Of a stretch of DNA of 14,510 nucleotides, positions 7,844 to 14,510 are shown one piece after another (position 1 is the stretch's first letter; the number at the start of each line of letters is the position of its first letter). Source of the DNA: Larix sibirica (lineage: Eukaryota; Streptophyta; Pinopsida; Pinales; Pinaceae); NCBI GenBank assembly GCA_004151065.3, contig NWUY0300005995.1, forward strand, positions 35,047-49,556, given 5' to 3'. Under the pieces are notes generated by a model, which was not told where the DNA came from, did no database searches, and saw only the letters and a program-made list of their open reading frames with translations. Made by a program: the position numbers and the translations under genes.

Positions 7844-8840
7844 ATGCTTTTAATAAGGAAAATATTATATCAATAAAGAAATCATTACAATCAAGGTTTC
7901 ATGGTTGGTTGTTAGTCATAATCATTGTAGTTTCGTAGCTTGCAGTTATAATCATATTCACAATAGATTTTAAAGGGATTGAATATGTGGATTTTAAATG
8001 GATTTGAATTATATTTAAATTTTAAATTAGTATAATTATTATTATTATTTAAAATTTTAAAGAGATGTTAAATTCTGTTAGTTTTGGGTTTTCCATTTTT
8101 TTATTTACCAAGCATATTTTTCTTTCAAAAAATTTCAAATTTCATAGACTTAGAATGATTAAGCATTTTTAAAATTTAGTCAAACACAAAACAAATTTTC
8201 AAGGAGGTGTTAATTATCATTTTTTTTAGTCTTTTATATTGCTCAAATTATATATGTATCTAAATTTGTCTACAGAAACACATTGCATTTTCAATTCAAA
8301 CCACAATCACATCTCTAAATTTGTAAATTTGTCATAGTACCCAATATATTTGTTGAATATTCCTATAGTACTAAGCATGATGTATATGTCAACAAAACTA
8401 GAGCCTTGGTTCAAATTAAAAATTATTCTACCCATTTTATAAAAAGGCACTTGAAATTGAAAAAACCCTAAGAACATAAACTAATAACATGGCTTAAAAT
8501 TGGCTCCAATGATGAGGCGGTGATGTGAATTCTGAGGTCCAAGAAAAAAGGGGCTCCCTTTCCACCATTGGAGGTAAGTGATGACTAGAAATTGGTTGTG
8601 CCCTAGCACTATTGTGGTTAAGAATATTGTATAATATAGGAGGAGTCAACCTTAGACATGTTCCTTTTGTCTTTGTGGAGGATTTAAGAACAAAAGGAGG
8701 GTTGCATCTATCACTTTAAAAGTTGATGCATTTTATATGCCTTGAAAAAGGTAACTCAACAGTATTAGGTAAATCAACATTATTTGAATACACTTCTTTT
8801 TTTAAGAAATACTCATGTACCATTACGTTTTCTACGAGGG

Positions 8841-9042
8841 TAATGCTAAATATTTCTTCCCTACTTTCTTAAAATGCTCTTGCACCATTCTTCATTAAAC
8901 ATAAGAACATCTTAGTGATGACTCTCAAGATTTCTCATGAATGAGCTAAATCTTTCTTCCCTACTTTTTTTAAAAATGCTCTTGCACAATTCTTCATTAA
9001 AGATAAGAATATCATAGTGTTGACTCTCAAACTTTCTCATGA
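8841..9042 (+). repeat. Imperfect 100-bp tandem duplication
   Basis: The unit beginning near GCTAAATATTTCTTCCCTAC at 8845 returns at 8945 as GCTAAATCTTTCTTCCCTAC. It continues through TGCTCTTGCAC, TTCTTCATTAAA, ATAAGAA, GACTCTCAA and TTTCTCATGAATG in both copies. They differ by scattered substitutions and a 2-base length change, so this duplication is older than the perfect ones elsewhere in the window. A 64-codon minus frame (8912-9106) across it is a by-product. Confidence 0.92.
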
Positions 9043-9043
9043 A

Positions 9044-9121
9044 TGGGATATGAATGTTGAGGACCAAACATGGGATGATATATGGGATAAGAATGTTGAG
9101 GACCAAACATGGGATGATATG
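9044..9121 (+). repeat. 39-bp tandem duplication directly after the 100-bp one
   Basis: TGGGATATGAATGTTGAGGA at 9044 returns at 9083 as TGGGATAAGAATGTTGAGGA. The rest of the unit (CCAAACATGGGATGATAT) is the same in both copies. Only about two differences separate the copies. Confidence 0.95.
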
Positions 9122-9625
9122 TAGCTTTAATATCTTATGCCATTATTGAAAATTATTGGGAAATATATACTTTATTCTAATAAATTTTTTCTTGTAAAAA
9201 CTCATTACCTAAATGAAAATGGTTCTTTTGTTTCCAAGTTTATCTTAATATGAATAAAGTATGTGGTTTCCACCCTCTTACAAAATCATTAACCAAGATT
9301 CCAATTTGGTAAGTATATCAAGTCTCCCTTGGAATATTGTAATAACATTACCCTCCAAACCCTTGATAACACTTTGGGCACATTTATTGCCTTGAACCTA
9401 CAAACATGAAAGAGCTCTACCATTATTGTTTCCTGAATCTACATTATACACATCAAAGTAAAAATTATCTAGATAAAACTATGTTGGAGTGTGAGAATCA
9501 CAATTGGAGACAACTTCTAAGCTTTGAAAATATAGCATTGCATTGTAGTCTTACTTTGAGCATGGCTACATCTATTAAAAGTTATAAATTAGTCAAATAA
9601 TAAACCTACATTATGAAAGGACTAG
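9122..9625. other. AT-rich spacer, no gene recognised
   Basis: A 64-codon plus frame at 9406-9600 (MKELYHYCFLNL...) has no recognisable motif. It ends just before the weak interrupted frame at 9626, but in a different frame, so I do not join them. Confidence 0.4.
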
Positions 9626-9892
9626 GTGACTCCAATTACATATCAACATGTAATTGTGCATAGAGCTTCATTGAATAATTTCGCCTCAACTACTAAGGTG
9701 GGAGGTCCAAATAATGATATGGAGATGACTGAAGAGTTAAACCCACCACTACAAGAGTCCTTGCTTAACTGTTCTATGAAAAGGGTGAAGTGAAGGCATG
9801 GATGGAACAAGGTAGATAAGGAAAGGAAACCAATCCCTTTAAATGAGCCAAGCATTGCAATTAGTGTTGTCAAAAAATCCATCAATCTCTAA
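9626..9892 (+). pseudogene. Weak interrupted coding-like frame, family unknown
   Basis: The plus strand is open from after TAG 9623-9625 to TAA 9890-9892 (88 codons) with one TGA at 9791-9793, one step from CGA. The reading is charged and polar (NNDMEMTEELNPPLQ, then NKVDKERKPIPLNEPS), which looks more like protein than AT-driven noise. The opposite strand has an uninterrupted 80-codon frame at 9643-9885, more hydrophobic. I cannot decide which strand, if either, was coding. No domain is recognised and no start, splice or promoter signal supports a living gene. Confidence 0.2.
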
Positions 9893-11805
9893 TCAATATG
9901 TTGGTTGGATGGAAATTCATATGAAAAAGGGGGGAAATGTTAACCCCTTGACATGCATGATCCTCAATTAGAGAGTCATTAGCATATGGCTTGTTCGCAA
10001 ATTAGGTAAAGCAATCAAGTTTGTATGGGGCTTTGTGAACTAAATAATTACAACAATATTACGTCAACTTGAATTCATTAAGCTTTACTTAAATTATCAA
10101 CTAGAATGTGTAAGCTTTCAAGGCATCATTCACTTTATATGCAATCCCTTGAGATTCAATTGTTATTGAAATAATCATTTCCTCAACTCTAGATTTTGTG
10201 TATCAACGATATAGTTAATTTATGCAACTAATCCAACCTATCAAAATCTATGGAATTATGTGAATCAAGTTGTGTTCGAAACATATTGTGCTTTGGTTCT
10301 CCAAGCTTAACTCCTTGGAATAACCTTGCACTTGCAAAAAATAAAACCATGGTGCTTAAAAGGAAATCATACCATTAAAGAAGGAGATGAATGTTGTAAG
10401 TAATGAGTAATCAGAACTATATCTAGATCAAACTAAACAAAACAACATTTCTTCCACCAACCACATTATCATTGTATGTTAGTAGAAGAACTCAATAGAA
10501 AATGCAATTATAAAATAACTATTAAAATTAAACAAATAATTATTCCTCAACCACCCACATGCACGTAGAATGTTCGAAGGAATTGCAAAGCATACATAAC
10601 TAAGAAATGAAAATGAAAATATATGAACACATAGAAAAGGTGCATTCACTAGTGAACTCTTCAAGAGGACCCTTACTCGAAGAGGGTTGATGAACCACTA
10701 TAATAATTCTTAATTCAACTATGCAATAACAAATGCTTTCATTAACAGTCTTGAAATTAAAATGCTTCTCTACAACTTGCAACTCATATTCTAGAGCTAA
10801 GGAGACTGTAACCAAAATTGAGTTCCAAATGAACATATATATACTAAGGAGTACTTGGATTCCTCATACAAGTACTAAGGAATTCCAAGGCTCCCCTGAC
10901 TAGTTTCTCACCAAGAATGACTTATGGCCTTGTGGTGCTTAATTGTCATGCTTATCAATTACAGAAGAAGTGATTTCTGGGGTCCATCATTTTTCTTGAT
11001 CGATTGTACTAAGGAGTTGCTAGAAAAGTGAATTATCAAGTCCAAATTCCTTCCTAATTGATTGCATCTAGGTGGATTGTTGAAGAAGCATATCAACATG
11101 TCCATATTCTATCTTGATCTACAAAGCTAGTGGATCAGGTCCACGTCATCAATTATTACATGTCCACCATCTAGCTTGTGTGAGAGTTGACAAGTTTACT
11201 AGCTTGCAATAGGTTGTGAAGATGAAAGACTATACTTATCTGTTTGTTTGTTTATTGAATTTAAAAGTTATGACCATAAATATTATTGCTAATGTTTTTT
11301 TTAAATAAATAAAAAATCATTATATAAAAGTTATTTCACTACATAAAAAGTAAAAGACAAGATAAAGCTTGCCTCTAACACATATTCAACAAATATACAT
11401 GCAACTGATATAATTAATCACAAATCCTCATACACAGTGCTATATGGTATCAATTGCAAGTAATTTTTTTACATAAATCGTAATGACTACAAAATAGTTA
11501 GATAGCCTTACCAAAAAATTAAGGGTGATAAGGTGAAACTTTTTAATAGATAAAAAGATATGAAAAGATGAGCAAAATGGGTCAATTCCACATATCACCA
11601 TGGTCTTGAGGAAGTAAAATTTGTAATTGGTACTTAAAAATCAAAAGAAAAAGTTTAAATATAGAATATTTCGTGGTGAATGTAGTATTTGACTTATAAG
11701 CATCAATATAAAACATTATACCGTGACTAAGCTAACATAAAATTGTAGAAACAAGATGATATAAGTATTTCATTCTTATTTATTTAAAAATAAATTCATG
11801 ATGGA
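9893..11805. other. AT-rich spacer, no gene recognised
   Basis: Nearly 2 kb without a supportable gene. Minus frames of 61 and 78 codons (10479-10664, 10600-10836) overlap each other and show no motif. A small inverted repeat, AGTACTTG at 10851 with CAAGTACT at about 10869, could form an 8-bp hairpin. CTAAGGA recurs several times between 10845 and 11020. A poly-T and A/T-rich stretch occupies 11290-11480. Confidence 0.45.
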
Positions 11806-11878
11806 CCCACTTTCATTGTGCATAGGATCCATGGCTTTCAAACCCACTTTTGTTCATGCTATCCATGACTTTAAAACC
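11806..11878 (+). repeat. Imperfect 37-bp tandem duplication
   Basis: CCCACTTTCATTGTGCATAG followed by GATCCATGGCTTTCAAA returns at 11843 as CCCACTTTTGTTCATGCTAT followed by CCATGACTTTAAAA. Several substitutions and a few bases of length difference indicate an older event. Confidence 0.75.
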
Positions 11879-12017
11879 AAGTACAAATTTATATATATAT
11901 AATAAAAATAAAAATCTCCATATTTATATTGTTATTTTCTAAAATCCTAAGGATTTTACTTTTAAAGAGTATTACAACATTAGATCTACCAACTACAAAT
12001 GTTTGTTGGTTTTATAT

Positions 12018-12290
12018 TTACCTTCCATACTTATTTATTGGTCCGGCTATAGGTACTATGGTAACTTATTCTAGCCTGTAGTGGTAGGGAAGTTGGCATT
12101 TGTGGAGGTTAAGTCACCATAGGTCACCTCTTCAATTCATGTAGGTAAGGGGTTGAGGGTGGGAGCCACTTGGAAGGGAATTAAACTGACCCATTGGGCG
12201 TCTAGGATGGTCCTCATCTTCGTACAAACTTGGTGATAACATCTTTTGAGTTGGAAGATGGTTCTTCCATTCAACATTGGGGTTGTTCAT
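12018..12290 (-). pseudogene. Weak minus-strand coding-like fragment, family unknown
   Basis: ATG at 12290 opens 52 codons to TGA at 12132-12134. The peptide reads MNNPNVEWKNHLPTQ, then SLYEDEDHPRRPMGQFNSLP, with a balanced, protein-like composition. The same frame continues past TGA at 12114-12116 and TAA at 12066-12068 to a TAA at 12018-12020, with readable pieces such as LNLHKCQLPYHYRLE. Upstream, a TAG lies two codons before the ATG, in a frame that is otherwise open for some 15 codons. It may be a scrap of a retroelement gag or an old exon. I recognise no domain. Confidence 0.22.
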
Positions 12291-12299
12291 GGCCTAGGT

Positions 12300-12691
12300 T
12301 ATAGACCCATCCTTAGAAAGTGTGGGATTCCTAACTAAAAAAAAACTATGGTAACCACCTCACACGATTAGTTCTTTCGTATCAAACCTATAGAGAGATT
12401 TGTCGTAAGGTAAAGTCTTACATTTTTATCTTATTTAAAATAAATTTTAATTGTATTAATTATGATTTTTTTTATGTTTTTAATGGTTATCCCTTGAATC
12501 GTCACTTTATGTGAACAGAAAAATAGACAAATAAATTGCACAACCACGTCAACTTAGATTAATATTAGGTAGGTGGAAGATGTTATCAGTAGGTGGGTTA
12601 GTGAGTTGCTTCCTTTCCTTCCTCCTTTTCCAAATGCAAATATTGAATTGTTGAACTCTCTATATTGAACTATGAATTGATTATTTGATAG
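12300..12691. other. Spacer, no gene recognised
   Basis: Contains an A9 tract at about 12338-12346 and AT-rich DNA from 12420 to 12480. Stops occur in all frames. Nothing further is seen. Confidence 0.45.
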
Positions 12692-12871
12692 GGTCCTAAT
12701 TTGGAAGGTTTCCATGATTTTAGAAGAACATTGAAATCTTGCCTAGACCCTAGAGGATATTTTCCTTGCCATTGCATTATTGTGGAGGATTTTTTTAGTC
12801 ATTCTCATTCTCAACAGTTTCTAGCGATTTCAATTCATGGAAGGTTTTACCTAGGTGTTGCGTTGATATGA
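12692..12871 (+). pseudogene. 59-codon open stretch starting a decayed coding-like region
   Basis: From 12692 (just after TAG 12689-12691) the plus strand is open for 59 codons to TGA at 12869-12871. It reads PNLEGFHDFRRTLKSCLDP, then FFSHSHSQQFLAISIHGRFY. There is no ATG at the start and no recognised family. The HSHSxxFLAIS piece recurs 145 bases downstream, which links this stretch to the degenerate repeat that follows. It is probably part of an old duplicated or transposon-derived coding sequence. Confidence 0.2.
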
Positions 12872-13230
12872 GTTGGGGCACTAATTTGAACCAATCTGTG
12901 GAGGCTCTTTCCCTATCATTTTGCGATGGAGTATTTCACATCAACATTCTCATTCCCGGTGGTTTCTAGCAATTTCAGATTCATAAAGGGTTTTCCTTAG
13001 GTGTTGTCCTTGTCCATGCTTGAAACCTACAGTTACTCATTCATGGTGGTCAAAGTGGCAATTCGATGTTGAAATAACATTTAATCCATTTACTTGTCAA
13101 AGTTAGGGCATTGAAAAAATTGGGGAAAAATTTTGGGCACTCAGTGTTTTGGCTCTATAATTTCTCATTCTCCATGTTTGGTAAATGAACATTATCATTC
13201 ACAGTGTTCCCAGCAATTGCCAAAGATCTT
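12801..13230 (+). repeat. Degenerate dispersed repeat, two clear copies and a possible third
   Basis: ATTCTCATTCTCAACAGTTT at 12801, followed by CTAGCGATTTC, TTCAT and GGTGTTG, returns at about 12946 as ATTCTCATTCCCGGTGGTTT, followed by CTAGCAATTTCAGATTCAT and GGTGTTG. A weaker third copy starts near 13188 (CATTATCATTCACAGTG, then CAGCAATTGCCAAAG). The copies are spaced about 145 and 240 bases apart. The first two translate in one frame to HSHSQQFLAIS and HSHSRWFLAIS. Confidence 0.55.
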
Positions 13231-13560
13231 TGATAGGAATTGATCTAGAAAAAGAGTCTCTGAATAGTTCTATTCATAACCAAGCATTGTTGGTCTCGTC
13301 ACTTTGTTGGGTTGGCAACACTTCTCTCCCTGTCGCTCCAACTCAATGTCAGGTTTGATGTAAGTTCCATAACACTCAGGGTATCTTTGCATGCATTTGT
13401 TCTTAGAATATGTTGTTTGATTTATCCAAGATGTTATCCATACAAAGAAGGTGTTGCATTTGTCATTGCCCCTATTTTGTTTGTTTGATATAGTCAGTTT
13501 ATTTATGGCTCCATTTCTTATTCCACTTTTATTTCCCTTTTAGATTCTTATTTTTAATAA
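13231..13560 (+). other. Decayed stretch, no gene recognised
   Basis: Short open pieces such as CWVGNTSLPVAPTQCQV near 13305-13355 look somewhat protein-like but are cut by stops within 20 codons. They may continue the decayed region from 12692. No family is recognised. Confidence 0.25.
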
Positions 13561-13915
13561 CATGTCTAGCCAAAAATACTTGTTGAGCACTTTCTTGGTA
13601 GTTTGTTCACCTTTAAGGATGTGCATGAGTAGACAAGCACTCGCAAGTGATATTCTGTTAATCTCACTCACTAGTGTGATTTTCCAAAAACCCATTAAAA
13701 CACTCGATTATGTTTGGTGGATGAATAAACACCCTGCTAATGAGTGAAACCTTTACATAGTTGTGGAGAAGGGTCACTGGCATTTGACTCTTGGTACTTG
13801 ACTAGTTTTGGCCAGATAAAGTTCCTTAGAGACATAGACTTCCATGGCATATGGCAATTACTTAGTAAATATCAATTCCTTCCAAAATATCTACACACTG
13901 GATGTTAATATTTAG
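13561..13915. other. Spacer upstream of the gypsy fragment
   Basis: A 61-codon plus frame (13562-13747) shows no gag-like or other motif. No LTR end, primer-binding site or gag domain is visible before the polyprotein fragment, so the element seems 5'-truncated at about 13910 or is joined here to unrelated DNA. Confidence 0.4.
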
Positions 13916-14510
13916 ATTCGAGCCAAAGGTAATGATAAGCTTGAAGCTCCCCAAGTGGAAGACGTCCCTCTCCCCTCGAGGGGACCTTTGCAAATACCAC
14001 ACCGAAGTGCCGAACAACTCCCACAGATTCCCAAAGTCCCACTTCGGCACACACCTAATAACCCCCATATGAAAGCCTCCCACAATTACAGTATTGCCGA
14101 TGACTTAACTCAGTCACCTACCGCAATGTCCACATTAAAGGTGCTACAATCATGCCCAACCCAACAAAAGGCATTACTCAGCGCACTTGATGCCATCGAC
14201 CCTTTCGACTCGCACCTCATGACCTTTGATCTCGACAAAGGTGATCTGTGACTACCCTCTTCAGTCGCATTTCAAGTCCATGTCATGGTAAATAACATTA
14301 TTATTCATCAGTGTATCATCAATGAAGGTGCATCCACTTTCGTCATGTCCTTGAATGTTTGTAAACAATTGGGATCACTCGATCTAGCTCCCTTGTCTAT
14401 AGCCATTCGTACATATGATGGGAGAACATCCCAGCCTACAGGATTGTACCAAATTTCCCCATAGAGCTTGGGGGAATATGGTCATGATCAATAACAAGGT
14501 AGTCGATGCT
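13916..14510 (+). pseudogene. Ty3/gypsy retrotransposon gag-pol fragment: linker and protease region, disrupted
   Basis: The frame opens after TAG 13913-13915 and reads IRAKGNDKLE, then PHRSAEQLPQIPKVPLR, SIADDLTQSPTAMSTLKVLQ, a KALLSALDAIDP stretch and LMTFDLDKGDL, reaching TGA at 14249. The same frame continues as LPSSVAFQVHV, then IINEGASTFVMS at about 14315-14350 and AIRTYDGRTSQPTGL, to TAG at 14462. After that, IELGG and VMINNKVVDA are readable only by changing frame. This is the gag-to-protease part of a plant gypsy polyprotein, whose retropepsin would cut the Gag-Pol precursor. The TGA fits a CGA (Arg) codon changed at CpG. The motif, normally starting with the catalytic Asp, has Asn (AAT 14321-14323), so the protease would be dead even without the stops. 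Gag proper is missing on the left. Reverse transcriptase, RNase H and integrase would lie beyond the right edge. The family call is from memory of the wording. Confidence 0.82.

Larger units (their letters stand above)
7030..8840. other. Very AT-rich spacer with microsatellites, no gene recognised
   Basis: Base composition drops to mostly A and T between 7200 and 8400. A 64-codon plus frame (7430-7624) is Asn/Ile/Phe-rich and AT-driven. Short direct repeats (TATATTAATAA at 7379 and 7399) and long A and T tracts suggest MITE debris or simple decay, but I found no convincing terminal inverted repeats. AAACCCTAA at 8463-8471 is a telo-box-like motif. From 8500 to 8750 composition is more balanced, but all frames carry stops. 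Confidence 0.5.

Noticed and set aside
7200-8400. Possible MITE or other DNA transposon with terminal inverted repeats
   Set aside because: Short AT-rich inverted matches are frequent by chance here; no pair of ends with a target-site duplication could be found by eye.
10900-11200. Minus-strand reading with protein-like pieces (IRKEFGLDNSLF and similar)
   Set aside because: A stop occurs about every 14 codons, as expected by chance at this base composition, and no family is recognised.
13562-13747. 61-codon plus ORF just before the gypsy fragment, considered as gag
   Set aside because: No gag-like or zinc-knuckle sequence, and not in continuity with the polyprotein reading.
1-14510. tRNA, rRNA, CRISPR array or organelle-derived insert
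   Set aside because: No tRNA B-box in a plausible setting, no rRNA-like stretch, no regularly spaced repeats, and no recognisable chloroplast or mitochondrial gene sequence seen on reading both strands.

Overview
This is eukaryotic nuclear DNA, almost certainly from a seed plant. The evidence is a plant-type LINE (non-LTR retrotransposon) carrying a DUF4283-like domain and a CCHC zinc knuckle, a Ty3/gypsy polyprotein fragment of a type common in plants, AT-rich CpG-poor spacer, dinucleotide and trinucleotide microsatellites, and no densely packed long ORFs. The zinc-knuckle wording (FRCARCH...) reminds me of gymnosperm LINE copies more than of the usual angiosperm ones. A conifer is therefore a reasonable guess, but the window does not prove it. 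I see no intact protein-coding gene, tRNA, rRNA or CRISPR array.

Layout. Positions 1-1715 hold the remains of a plus-strand LINE: a broken ORF1 (DUF4283-like region, then a zinc knuckle), a 50-bp tandem duplication near the ORF1/ORF2 junction, and the first part of ORF2 (start of the endonuclease domain). Positions 1716-2811 are AT-rich spacer with a duplicated (TC)n/(CT)n block. Positions 2812-3480 carry a minus-strand reading frame with unusually few stops and no family I recognise. Positions 3481-5257 are spacer with one 20-bp tandem duplication. Positions 5258-5690 carry plus-strand promoter-like and splice-like signals of low confidence. Positions 5818-6560 form a GC- and CpG-rich island unlike anything around it; on the minus strand it carries the best candidate for a host exon (5662-6150). 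Positions 6982-7026 hold a CCAAT/TATA pair with no gene behind it. Positions 7030-8840 are very AT-rich with microsatellites and a 47-bp tandem duplication. Positions 8841-9121 hold two tandem duplications side by side (100-bp and 39-bp units). Positions 9122-12691 are mostly non-coding, with two weak degenerate coding-like stretches. Positions 12692-13560 hold a decayed stretch with a threefold degenerate repeat. Positions 13916-14510 are a broken gypsy gag-pol segment ending in the protease region and running off the right edge.

How the parts relate. The recognisable coding content is all retroelement debris, inactivated by stops and frameshifts. Several of the stops fit C-to-T change, as expected in methylated plant repeats. 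The repeated small tandem duplications (20, 37, 39, 47, 50, about 69 and 100 bp) suggest local duplication or slippage as the main force shaping the spacer. No working system of cooperating genes can be supported from this sequence. The one region that could belong to a functional host gene is the CpG-rich block near 5.8-6.6 kb.
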